From: Spirochaetaceae bacterium
GTDB taxonomy: Bacteria > Spirochaetota > Spirochaetia > Sphaerochaetales > Sphaerochaetaceae
Direction of reading: 5' to 3'
NCBI GenBank assembly: GCA_016649775.1
Contig: JAENWY010000140.1
Location: 1 to 6,104, forward strand
Length of the DNA: 6,104 nt
The position numbers and the translations under genes were made by a program. Shown here piece by piece: positions 1 through 6,058 of the stretch. The notes beneath the pieces are model-generated. The model saw only the letters and a list, made by a program, of their open reading frames with translations, ran no database searches and was not told where the DNA came from. Numbering within the stretch: position 1 is the first letter of the stretch; each line of letters begins with the position of its first letter.

Positions 1-1118
1 GCAGCACTAATATCAAATTCACCATTTCTACAACGGCAATTATCATTTTTGTGTATGTCAAGTTTGATTCCAAAATTATCTAGACCTATAATAGCATTAC
101 GTCTAATATGTTCTCCCATCTCTCCAACACCAGCTGTGAATATAACAGCATCAACTCTACCTAAAAGTGCAGCATAAGAACCAATATATTTTTTGATTCT
201 TCTGCATTCCATTTTAATGGCTAGTTTAGCTTTTGCATCACCTTTTTCAGCAGCATCGTGAACATCACGACGATCACTCATTCCACAAATGCCTACTAAA
301 CCACTTTTTTTATTAAGTACTGTATCCATTTCAGAAGGAGTCATTCCGGTTTTGTTCATAATGTAAGGTAAAATTGCGGGATCTAAATCACCAGATCTTG
401 TTCCCATTACTAGACCTTCTAAAGGAGTTAAACCCATTGAAGTATCAATACAAACACCATTTTTAACAGCACAAACAGATGCACCATTACCAATATGACA
501 AATAATAACATTAGTATCTTTATTATCTTTACCTAAAAGAACAGCTGCTCTTTTTGCACAATAAAGGTGAGATGTTCCGTGGAAGCCATAACGACGTACG
601 TTAAAGTCTGTATACCATGAATAAGGAACTGCATACATGTATGCTTCCTCAGGCATAGTTTGGTGCCAAGCTGTATCCATTACAATTGCATGAGGAACAT
701 TTGGCATTACTTTTCTTGCAGCTTCAATACCCATGATATTTGCAGGCATATGTAGAGGTCCAAGAGGAATTAATTCCTTCAATTCAGCAATAACTGTATC
801 ATCAACTAAAGCTGATTTAACGAATATTTCGCCACCATGTAGAACTCTGTGGCCTACAGCACCAATTTGTGAAAGATCTTCAATAACACCATATTTAGCA
901 TCTACTAACATCTTAATGATTAGTTCAATAGCTTCTTTATGAGTTGGTGAAGAAAAATTTGTTTTGTATTCCTCTTTACCAGTTGCTTTGTGTTCAATAG
1001 TAGAGTATGCAAGTCCGATACGTTCCACAACGCCTACTGCTAGTACATCTTTGTTTGTCCAGTCATATACCTGGTATTTAGCGGAAGAGCTCCCGCAATT
1101 GAGGGTTAGAATCACCAT
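1..1118 (-). CDS. ackA: Acetate kinase, partial (C-terminal end beyond the window)
   Basis: The enzyme interconverts acetyl phosphate plus ADP with acetate plus ATP in the cytoplasm, the ATP-yielding step of the phosphotransacetylase-acetate kinase route. The frame is open from the ATG at 1118 to the window edge and gives 372 residues; the family is usually about 400, so some 30 residues are missing. The N-terminal signature LTLNCGSSSAKY (5-15 region) is present, as are GHRVLHGG (89-96), MDTAWHQTMP (147-156), RRYGFHGTSH (175-184), CHIGNGAS (207-214), GTRSGDLDP (239-247) and FTAGVGE (327-333). Active-site residues known from the Methanosarcina thermophila enzyme fall at identical numbers here: N7, S10, S12, R91, H123, D148, H180 and R241. 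The metal-binding Glu near 384 lies outside the window. The start has an AAGGAG ribosome site 11 nt upstream (1130-1135). One small variation is DTAW where DTAF is usual. A promoter at 1208-1235 suggests a leader of about 80 nt. The identification is very secure. Confidence 0.97.
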   Translation of the reverse strand, partial: MVILTLNCGSSSAKYQVYDWTNKDVLAVGVVERIGLAYSTIEHKATGKEEYKTNFSSPTHKEAIELIIKMLVDAKYGVIEDLSQIGAVGHRVLHGGEIFVKSALVDDTVIAELKELIPLGPLHMPANIMGIEAARKVMPNVPHAIVMDTAWHQTMPEEAYMYAVPYSWYTDFNVRRYGFHGTSHLYCAKRAAVLLGKDNKDTNVIICHIGNGASVCAVKNGVCIDTSMGLTPLEGLVMGTRSGDLDPAILPYIMNKTGMTPSEMDTVLNKKSGLVGICGMSDRRDVHDAAEKGDAKAKLAIKMECRRIKKYIGSYAALLGRVDAVIFTAGVGEMGEHIRRNAIIGLDNFGIKLDIHKNDNCRCRNGEFDISA

Positions 1119-1129
1119 ATTATTATGTG

Positions 1130-1135
1130 CTCCTT
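1130..1135 (-). promoter_or_regulatory. Ribosome binding site of ackA
   Basis: AAGGAG on the minus strand lies 11 nt before the ATG at 1118. It is the only good Shine-Dalgarno match near the gene and supports this start, which also places N7/S10/S12 at the family numbering. Confidence 0.75.
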
Positions 1136-1184
1136 GAGTTAGTTTTATTTATATAATTTTAATAATAAATTGTTGTTTTAAGAG

Positions 1185-1198
1185 AAGGCCAAGGCCAA
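1185..1198. repeat. GGCC-rich tandem repeat in the ackA / barrel-gene intergenic region
   Basis: The sequence is AAGGCCAAGGCCAA: two direct copies of AAGGCC plus a trailing AA, a GC-rich island in otherwise very AT-rich intergenic DNA. For a plus-strand promoter using TATAAT at 1210-1215, the -35 position (about 1187-1192) falls inside this repeat, where no TTGACA-like box exists. It also lies in the transcribed leader of ackA. A protein-binding site is possible, but no known regulator was recognised. Confidence 0.5.
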
Positions 1199-1207
1199 CG
1201 GAAGTAT

Positions 1208-1235
1208 ATTATAATGATTATATTAATAGTTTCAA
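1208..1235 (-). promoter_or_regulatory. Sigma70-type promoter for ackA
   Basis: On the minus strand, TTGAAA (1230-1235) is followed by a 16-bp spacer and a perfect TATAAT (1208-1213). Transcription should start near 1201, giving an untranslated leader of roughly 80 nt before ackA. The -10 box sits inside the self-complementary ATTATAAT (1208-1215), so a TATAAT is also readable on the plus strand at 1210-1215, facing the barrel gene. Visual match only; the start site is inferred. Confidence 0.65.
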
Positions 1236-1266
1236 GCAAAAAAGGGATTTTTTGGGCTAAGTTAGT

Positions 1267-2361
1267 ATGAATAAAATGAAAATTAGCTTATTTGTAATAT
1301 TTTTAATTTTCGAGAGTCTTTTTGCAAGAAAAAGTGTTGCATTAGCAACGGACTATAAAGATAAAAATATATCAATTGAATTAACAAACAATAGTGACAA
1401 ATTTAAGCTAACTATTGTAAATAGCGAAAATGTTATTATTAATTCTTTATCAATTGAAAATGATTATTTTTCTCTTAAAAAAGGAAAAGTAGTGGATACA
1501 AAAAATTTGAAATCTGGTTTCAGTTCTAATGTTTATGTATCAGTTTATTTAAAGAACTTTCAATTTTATACTTTAATTCCATCTCTATGCGATAATGTGT
1601 ATGGAGTAAGTGGATTAAAATTCGAAAGTAATTATATTTTATTTGATTTTTCTATCTTTGAATCTATGGAAACTGAAAGATTGATTTATTCTAGAAGTTA
1701 TTATATTAACGATGTTAGCCTAAATGATATGAGTAAAGGTCTATTATCAATATTAGAATTTGAAAATGAATATTTAAACATTCGAACAGAAAGTGCTTCA
1801 ACAATAAAAGGCTTTTATTTTAGTACTTCTATATCACTTTTATACAACAATTTAAAATTAAGTTTTGAACATCAAAATTTGAATTATAAATATAACGTAG
1901 GACTTAATATCAAATTCAGAGAATTAAATTTTAGTATTAATGATAGAATATATAAAGCAAGTCCTTTTTCAGGAGAAGGTATCAAGAGAGATTATTTAGT
2001 ATCTGGAACATTAACTAAAAGTATTGATTATGATTTGATTTTTGACTATAAAATCAAATCATTAAAGTTTAAATATGATGAATGTATTAAATTTGATGAA
2101 AATCTTAATAGAACTTCTAATTCTGATTTTTATGCTATTTTATCATTAATTAGTAATAGTAGTGATTTAGTAAATTTTAAAGTTGGTTATGTTAGTAAAA
2201 CATTTTTATGGGAACTTAAAATCAATGGGATTAAATTTGGATATAAAGATAAAGAGTACTACAGCTTTTTTGAATTTAAAAATATGCTTAATAATTTATC
2301 AATGACCTATAAATATCAATTTAATAAAAAATTTGAGATAATTTTAAAATATTATTGGTAA
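1267..2361 (+). CDS. Exported protein of unknown function, probable outer-membrane beta-barrel
   Basis: I do not recognise the family. The 364-residue product starts with a likely signal peptide: MNKMK, then a hydrophobic core (6-15), then a cleavage candidate after SLFA (20) or SVALA (27). The mature part is rich in Ser, Asn, Tyr, Phe and Lys. From about 180 onward it shows repeated short stretches of alternating polar and hydrophobic residues split by Asn/Asp/Ser turns, the pattern of amphipathic beta-strands. The last nine residues, FEIILKYYW, have hydrophobic or aromatic residues at every second position (356, 358, 360, 362, 364) and end in Trp, like the C-terminal beta-signal used by the BAM machinery. 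Residues 28-170 may be a separate N-terminal domain. There are only two Cys (108, 273) and no lipobox. The start is uncertain: the Shine-Dalgarno is weak (GGG at 1254-1256) and a second ATG lies at 1276. The gene is divergent from ackA and convergent with murB, so it is probably transcribed alone. A periplasmic beta-rich protein is the alternative. Confidence 0.8.
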   Translation: MNKMKISLFVIFLIFESLFARKSVALATDYKDKNISIELTNNSDKFKLTIVNSENVIINSLSIENDYFSLKKGKVVDTKNLKSGFSSNVYVSVYLKNFQFYTLIPSLCDNVYGVSGLKFESNYILFDFSIFESMETERLIYSRSYYINDVSLNDMSKGLLSILEFENEYLNIRTESASTIKGFYFSTSISLLYNNLKLSFEHQNLNYKYNVGLNIKFRELNFSINDRIYKASPFSGEGIKRDYLVSGTLTKSIDYDLIFDYKIKSLKFKYDECIKFDENLNRTSNSDFYAILSLISNSSDLVNFKVGYVSKTFLWELKINGIKFGYKDKEYYSFFEFKNMLNNLSMTYKYQFNKKFEIILKYYW

Positions 2362-2362
2362 T

Positions 2363-2380
2363 TTAGGTAAAATCACCTAA
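2363..2380. terminator. Possible weak bidirectional terminator between convergent genes
   Basis: TTAGGT (2363-2368) and ACCTAA (2375-2380) form a 6-bp stem with a 6-nt loop. The hairpin overlaps the murB stop codon and follows the barrel-gene stop by one base. T-rich DNA follows on the plus side, but there is no clean T-tract. It is the only hairpin at the junction, so it may serve both genes, yet it is weak by sequence. Confidence 0.3.
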
Positions 2381-3286
2381 TAATTTAATTTCATATTCTA
2401 ATTTTATTCTGGTCTTTTTTTCAACTGTGGCTCTACATAATTCTGCTAATTTATAAATATCTGTACTTGATGCATTTTTATAGTTTACAATTAAATTTGC
2501 ATGTTTAGGAGATACCATTGCTCCCCCAATTTTTTTGCTTTTTAATTTACAGGAATCTATAAGTTCTCCAGCAGTATATTTTCCTTCTGGATTTTTAAAA
2601 ATACTTCCAGCACTAGAATAATCAAATAATCCTTTTTCTTTTCTATCTTTTTTAATTGTAGATTGTTCCTCTCTACTTTTTTTGAAACTATCAGTTGAAT
2701 TAGAAAGTCCAAAACCAGCTTCAAATATTATACAATCTTTTATATCAAGAAAAGAGCTATAACGATATCCAAAATTGATAACTTGAGTACCCATACGATG
2801 TGTTTTACCATCAAAAGTTATATAATCAACGTAAAGTAAATGATCGCTTATTAAATGTCCATTTGCACCTGAATTACCAATAATTGCGCCACCTATAGAA
2901 CCAGGAATACCTGATAATCCTTCTAATCCAAACATACTATCATCTAAAGTAATATTAATTGCTTTTTCAATACTCATTCCAGCACGACAACAAAACATGT
3001 TTCCTTTTGTTGAAAATCTAGATAAATGGTGCGTTCTTATAATAAGCCCTTCTATGCCTTTATCACTTACTAAAATATTAGAGCCAGCACCTATAATAGT
3101 AATTTTTAAATTATTTTCTTTAGCAAATTTTAAAGCAGTTATTAATTCTTCAAAACGACCAGGAGTTGTTAGATATTGTGCTTTACCACCTGTCCCCATA
3201 CTTGTATATTTACTTAAATCAACATTTTTTTCGATTATATCTTCAAACTTGATTTTTTCATCTTGATAGCTTACATTATTATCCAT
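2363..3286 (-). CDS. murB: UDP-N-acetylenolpyruvoylglucosamine reductase
   Basis: MurB is a cytoplasmic FAD enzyme that uses NADPH to reduce UDP-GlcNAc-enolpyruvate to UDP-MurNAc, the second committed step of peptidoglycan precursor synthesis. The 307-residue length is normal for the short (type II) form. FAD-domain motifs are KYTSMGTGG (26-34), IIGAGSN (64-70) and GLEGLSGIPGSIGGA (120-134). YRYSSF (174-179) carries the conserved substrate-contacting Arg175. SSAGSIFKNP (224-233) holds the expected catalytic proton-donor Ser228, and LEYEIKLLG (296-304) holds the matching Glu299 (equivalents of E. coli S229 and E325, assigned by motif). The protein appears intact. The start at 3286 is the natural one, because the next Met (30) would cut into the first FAD motif. 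No Shine-Dalgarno is visible before it, and a promoter at 3293-3321 would start transcription at or next to the ATG. It is divergent from cysS and convergent with the barrel gene. Confidence 0.97.
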   Translation of the reverse strand: MDNNVSYQDEKIKFEDIIEKNVDLSKYTSMGTGGKAQYLTTPGRFEELITALKFAKENNLKITIIGAGSNILVSDKGIEGLIIRTHHLSRFSTKGNMFCCRAGMSIEKAINITLDDSMFGLEGLSGIPGSIGGAIIGNSGANGHLISDHLLYVDYITFDGKTHRMGTQVINFGYRYSSFLDIKDCIIFEAGFGLSNSTDSFKKSREEQSTIKKDRKEKGLFDYSSAGSIFKNPEGKYTAGELIDSCKLKSKKIGGAMVSPKHANLIVNYKNASSTDIYKLAELCRATVEKKTRIKLEYEIKLLGDFT

Positions 3287-3292
3287 AAATTT

Positions 3293-3321
3293 ATTTTACC
3301 AATGAATATAGAATTGAGCAA
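3293..3321 (-). promoter_or_regulatory. Candidate promoter for murB, possibly giving a leaderless mRNA
   Basis: On the minus strand TTGCTC (3316-3321) is followed by a 17-bp spacer and TAAAAT (3293-3298). The usual start, about 7 nt beyond the -10 box, would be at 3286, the A of the murB ATG. This fits the absence of a ribosome site. AT-rich DNA makes chance matches common, so support is moderate. Confidence 0.45.
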
Positions 3322-3340
3322 TAAAAATCGCATTTTTATT
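3320..3340. repeat. Perfect palindrome between the divergent murB and cysS promoters
   Basis: Arms AATAAAAAT (3320-3328) and ATTTTTATT (3332-3340) are perfect inverted repeats around the 3-nt centre CGC. It spans exactly the gap between the putative -35 boxes of murB (3316-3321) and cysS (3340-3345), touching both. This is the expected place for an operator controlling both genes. There is no adjoining T-run in the right position for a terminator. The arms are nearly pure A/T, which lowers the significance. Confidence 0.5.
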
Positions 3341-3368
3341 TGTTTTAATTCCTAATATTGAGTATAAT
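3340..3368 (+). promoter_or_regulatory. Candidate sigma70-type promoter for the cysS-sigma-anti-sigma unit
   Basis: TTGTTT (3340-3345), a 17-bp spacer and a perfect TATAAT (3363-3368) predict a start near 3375 and a leader of about 60 nt. That leader is too short for a T-box riboswitch, the usual tRNA-sensing control of cysS in Firmicutes. The -35 box is poor (TTG only), the -10 box ideal. Confidence 0.55.
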
Positions 3369-3425
3369 AATATTAATTCAGGGCAAAAGATAAGAATATA
3401 AGATATTCGGTTTTTGCAAAATTTC

Positions 3426-3430
3426 GAGGT
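3426..3430 (+). promoter_or_regulatory. Ribosome binding site that fixes the cysS start
   Basis: GAGGT lies 4 nt before the ATG at 3435. An upstream in-frame TTG at 3414 would place this site inside the coding region and add seven residues foreign to the family, so the ATG is preferred. Confidence 0.6.
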
Positions 3431-3434
3431 AAAC

Positions 3435-4850
3435 ATGAAAATTTCACTATATAACACAATGGGTCGGTCGATTCAAGAATTTAAGCCAATTAATGATAAT
3501 CAAGTAGGTTTTTATGCTTGTGGTCCTACTGTATACAATTATGCACATATTGGTAATCTTCGAACTTTTATTTTTGAAGATATTCTAAAAAGAGTATTAA
3601 CCCATTCAGGGTATGACGTTAAACATGTTATGAATATTACAGATGTTGGTCATTTAACAGGTGATGGTGATGATGGTGATGATAAACTTACTAAAACCGC
3701 AAAAGAAACTGGTAAAAGTGCAATGGAAATTGCTAACTTTTATACAATTGCTTTTAAAAAAGATTTTAATGCATTAAATATGATAGAACCTTATGTTTGG
3801 TGTAAGGCAACTGACCATATTAGTGATATGATTAAATTAATTCAAAGACTAGAAAAAGGTGGTCATACCTACCAAAGTGGTGGAAATGTTTATTTTTCTA
3901 TCGATACTTTTCCTGATTATGGGAAATTAGCATCATTAAAAATGGATGATTTAAAAGTAGCAGTTAGAGATGATGTTAGTGTAGATTTAAATAAAAAAAA
4001 TCCAAAAGACTTTGTTGTTTGGTTTACCAAGAGTAAATTTGGTGAACAACAAATGATGTGGGATTCTCCATGGGGTAGAGGTTATCCTGGATGGCATATT
4101 GAATGCTCAGCTATGAGTATGAAATATCTTGGTGAATCATTTGATATTCATACAGGAGGCGTTGACGCTATTCCTGTGCATCATACTAACGAAATTGCAC
4201 AAGCTGAAGCAGCAACTAATCATAAATGGGTTAATTACTGGATTCATGGTGAATTTCTTTTAACAGATAGTGGAAAAATGAGTAAGAGCAAGGGTGAATT
4301 TCTAACACTACAATTACTCATTGATAGAGGTTATGATCCAATGGATTATAGATTTTTTGTACTAGGCGGTCATTATAGAACACAGATTAAATTTAGTTTT
4401 GAAAATCTAGATATCGCTAGAAAGAATAGGAATTCAATTGTTTCAAGAATTAAAGAGCTTTTAGAAAATGGTGTGGTTAAAGTTGAATTAGACAGCATAG
4501 AGGCAAAAGCTTTAGCTCTTGAATTTGATGAATCTTGTGCTAGTAATTTAAATATGCCAAAAGCTTTAGCAGTACTTTGGAATACCCTTAAAAGTGACAA
4601 AGTAACTGATAGGGAAAAATATTCATTAGCACTTTACTTTGACCAAGTTTTAGGTCTTAGATTCGATGAAATTCAAAAAGAAACTAAAGAAAAACTTAGT
4701 GATGACTTAGAAGATTTATTAGTAGAAAGAATTCAGGCTAAACAAAATAGAAATTTTGGTAGAGCAGATGAAATAAGAGATGAGCTAGATAAACTTGGAT
4801 ATGTTGTTAAAGATACAACTAAAGGACCGATTTTATCAAAAAAAATGTAA
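3435..4850 (+). CDS. cysS: Cysteinyl-tRNA synthetase, divergent subgroup with an acidic insertion
   Basis: CysRS charges tRNA-Cys with cysteine using ATP, in the cytoplasm, as a class I synthetase. The 471-residue product carries YACGPTVYNYAHIGNLR (27-43) with the HIGH-type motif HIGN, and KMSKS at 281-285. The zinc/cysteine-binding set is C29, C224 (in GWHIECSAM), H249 and E253 (in HHTNE). The anticodon-binding region runs from about 355 to the end, finishing with the usual NRNFGRADEIRDELDKLGY segment. Two features differ from the E. coli type. ITDV at 68-71 is followed by GHLTGDGDDGDD before the KL that normally follows directly, an insertion of roughly ten residues. The zinc loop reads HTGGVDAIPVHHTNE rather than GGGxDLxFPHHENE. 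I recall this variant from spirochaetes and several deep bacterial lineages, so it is probably ancestral to the group, not damage. It is the first gene of a likely operon, 28 bp before the sigma factor. Confidence 0.98.
   Translation: MKISLYNTMGRSIQEFKPINDNQVGFYACGPTVYNYAHIGNLRTFIFEDILKRVLTHSGYDVKHVMNITDVGHLTGDGDDGDDKLTKTAKETGKSAMEIANFYTIAFKKDFNALNMIEPYVWCKATDHISDMIKLIQRLEKGGHTYQSGGNVYFSIDTFPDYGKLASLKMDDLKVAVRDDVSVDLNKKNPKDFVVWFTKSKFGEQQMMWDSPWGRGYPGWHIECSAMSMKYLGESFDIHTGGVDAIPVHHTNEIAQAEAATNHKWVNYWIHGEFLLTDSGKMSKSKGEFLTLQLLIDRGYDPMDYRFFVLGGHYRTQIKFSFENLDIARKNRNSIVSRIKELLENGVVKVELDSIEAKALALEFDESCASNLNMPKALAVLWNTLKSDKVTDREKYSLALYFDQVLGLRFDEIQKETKEKLSDDLEDLLVERIQAKQNRNFGRADEIRDELDKLGYVVKDTTKGPILSKKM
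3660..3683 (+). repeat. GGTGAT/GAT low-complexity repeat inside cysS
   Basis: Imperfect tandem GGTGAT and GAT units encode the Gly-Asp run GDGDDGDD (residues 76-83), the core of the CysS insertion. The reading frame is kept. Such triplet repeats can gain or lose units by slippage, here in multiples of one codon. Confidence 0.6.
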
Positions 4851-4860
4851 CCAATACTAA

Positions 4861-4866
4861 AAAGGG
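4861..4866 (+). promoter_or_regulatory. Ribosome binding site that fixes the sigma factor start
   Basis: AAAGGG sits directly against an in-frame TTG at 4867 (no spacing, so unusable) and 12 nt before the ATG at 4879. The ATG is therefore the better start, although the spacing is slightly long. Confidence 0.5.
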
Positions 4867-4878
4867 TTGTTAAATACT

Positions 4879-5397
4879 ATGAAGATTCAAAGTAATGAAG
4901 AGCGCGATTTCAGAGAAGTTTATGAGCTTGTATTTCCTATGGTATTTAAAGTTTCAAACAATATCGTAAGAAATCCAGATAGAGCAGAAGAACTTTGTCA
5001 GGAAGCGTTTACAAGATTTTTTGACCAAGGGAAAACGTTCCCTTCAATAAATGATGCAAAGTACTGGTTAATAAGAGTTACTAAAAACTTGTCTATCAAT
5101 GTAGTAAAACGAAAAAGTCGTGAAATTAAAATGATTGAGAAAGTTAAAAAAGAACCAAAAGTAAAGATGAAAACTGGTGAAGATCAATTAATTGAAGATC
5201 AAGTTTGTATAGAAGTACGTGATGCAATTGCCAAACTTCCTGAAAAGTTAAGAGTTGTAATTACCTTAAAGACGTATACAGATTTGGATTATAAAGGAAT
5301 TGGAGAAACACTTAATATTTCTGAAAGTAATGTTAAGGTTAGGGTCTTTAGAGCAAGAAAAACACTCGAAAAGATATTAAATGAAGATCAGGAGTAA
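4879..5397 (+). CDS. ECF-family RNA polymerase sigma factor (sigma-24 / RpoE-like)
   Basis: This 172-residue protein has only sigma regions 2 and 4, the mark of extracytoplasmic-function sigma factors. Region 2 spans about 10-80: helix 2.1 around YELVFPMVFKVSNNIVRNPDRAEELCQEAFTRFF (15-48), then YWLIRVTKNLSINVVKRKSRE (62-82), which recognises the -10 element. A charged linker (83-110) leads to region 4 (113-167), with AKLPEKLRVVITLK followed by the helix-turn-helix YKGIGETLNISESNVKVRVFRARKTL (138-163) that binds the -35 element. It should direct RNA polymerase to a small regulon when released from its anti-sigma, encoded 3 bp downstream. No separate promoter is evident in the 28-bp gap after cysS, so basal expression probably comes from the cysS promoter. 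From memory, TP0092 of T. pallidum occupies the same place. Family assignment is firm; the regulon and signal are unknown. Confidence 0.95.
   Translation: MKIQSNEERDFREVYELVFPMVFKVSNNIVRNPDRAEELCQEAFTRFFDQGKTFPSINDAKYWLIRVTKNLSINVVKRKSREIKMIEKVKKEPKVKMKTGEDQLIEDQVCIEVRDAIAKLPEKLRVVITLKTYTDLDYKGIGETLNISESNVKVRVFRARKTLEKILNEDQE
5390..5394 (+). promoter_or_regulatory. Ribosome binding site of the anti-sigma gene, inside the sigma gene end
   Basis: AGGAG lies 6 nt before the ATG at 5401 and within the last codons of the sigma gene, overlapping its termination region. This favours translational coupling, which would keep sigma and anti-sigma near a fixed ratio. Confidence 0.7.
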
Positions 5398-5400
5398 TAT

Positions 5401-5934
5401 ATGTGTTTAGATGATGCACTATTAAATTCTTATTTAGATGGAGAGTTATTAGAACCTTGGAAAACCCAAGTAGAAGAACACCTCTCATATTGTAATGGTT
5501 GTCAAATGCGATTAGAACAATTGAGAAATCTTGATGACAAAATTAAAAGTGCTACAATTAGTGATGATGAAATAGCTATGAGAGCAGAGCGAGTTATGTC
5601 TTTTTTCGAAAAGAACAGGTTCGATGTGCCAAAAAAACAAACACTTTTTAGTAAAAAAATCCAAATTAATCTTGTCCCTGCTTTAATGACAAGTGCTGCA
5701 GCATTTGTAGTTGTTTTTATTGGTTCTTTTGTTTTATTTAACTCTAATGGTCAACAAACTAATGAAATCTTACCTGAGGTTATGATGCCTCTTGAATCTT
5801 CACAAGTTCAACAAGTAAGTAATAAACAGTCAGGTTCATTAGAGAATTATACATTGCCAGAAATTATACATTTTTTGGATGCTCAAGGTTATATTGTTAC
5901 TCTTGAAGTAAAAACTCCTAAACCAATAGATTAA
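5401..5934 (+). CDS. Zinc-finger membrane anti-sigma factor, partner of the upstream ECF sigma
   Basis: The protein should bind and hold the ECF sigma at the inner membrane until an envelope signal releases it. The 177 residues divide clearly. The N-terminal anti-sigma domain (1-70) carries the zinc motif H27-x3-C31-x2-C34 in a helix beginning LNSYLDGELLEPWKTQVEEH-like, typical of the ZAS fold. A basic stretch (78-87) precedes one membrane segment (about 91-113, LVPALMTSAAAFVVVFIGSF). The remaining 64 residues are predicted periplasmic: a Gln/Ser/Asn-rich linker (114-149), then a compact end, YTLPEIIHFLDAQGYIVTLEV (150-170). The short sensor part resembles no domain I know. The order sigma then anti-sigma, 3 bp apart and with an embedded ribosome site, supports the pairing. 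TP0093 of T. pallidum, recalled as a hypothetical protein, is the likely positional counterpart. Loss of repression could be by proteolysis or by zinc/thiol chemistry; the sequence does not decide. Confidence 0.9.
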   Translation: MCLDDALLNSYLDGELLEPWKTQVEEHLSYCNGCQMRLEQLRNLDDKIKSATISDDEIAMRAERVMSFFEKNRFDVPKKQTLFSKKIQINLVPALMTSAAAFVVVFIGSFVLFNSNGQQTNEILPEVMMPLESSQVQQVSNKQSGSLENYTLPEIIHFLDAQGYIVTLEVKTPKPID

Positions 5935-5972
5935 TTAGCAAAATAATTACTATAAAATTGTAAATTTTACAT

Positions 5973-6018
5973 AAAAAAAATCTTAACTAAAAAAATTAAT
6001 ATAGTTAAGATTTTTTTT
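5973..6018. terminator. Strong symmetrical rho-independent terminator
   Basis: A perfect 17-bp inverted repeat has arms at 5973-5989 (eight A then TCTTAACTA) and 6002-6018 (TAGTTAAGA then eight T), with a 12-nt A/T loop. The plus strand ends in nine T (6011-6019) and the minus strand also ends in a T-run, so it can act both ways. It ends the cysS-sigma-anti-sigma unit 38 bp after the anti-sigma stop. Confidence 0.85.
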
Positions 6019-6058
6019 TAAATAAAATAAACTTTTTACTTATTAAGTGTAACTTTTT

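Noticed and set aside
733..942. Plus-strand open frame of 69 codons
   Set aside because: It lies wholly antisense to the well-conserved ackA reading frame and has no ribosome site or recognisable protein features.
1238..1253. AAAAAA-GGGA-TTTTTT hairpin before the barrel gene
   Set aside because: Only A-T pairs with a short stem; it would be too unstable as a terminator and is expected by chance in such DNA.
2997..3266. Plus-strand open frame of 89 codons
   Set aside because: Antisense to the conserved FAD-domain part of murB; a coding shadow.
3369..3434. T-box or other riboswitch upstream of cysS
   Set aside because: The leader is only about 60 nt and shows no T-box core or terminator hairpin.
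4373..4600. Minus-strand open frame of 75 codons
   Set aside because: Antisense to cysS and without any independent signal.
5935..5972. Small gene or RNA after the anti-sigma gene
   Set aside because: This short AT-rich stretch has stops in all frames and no structure apart from the terminator that follows.
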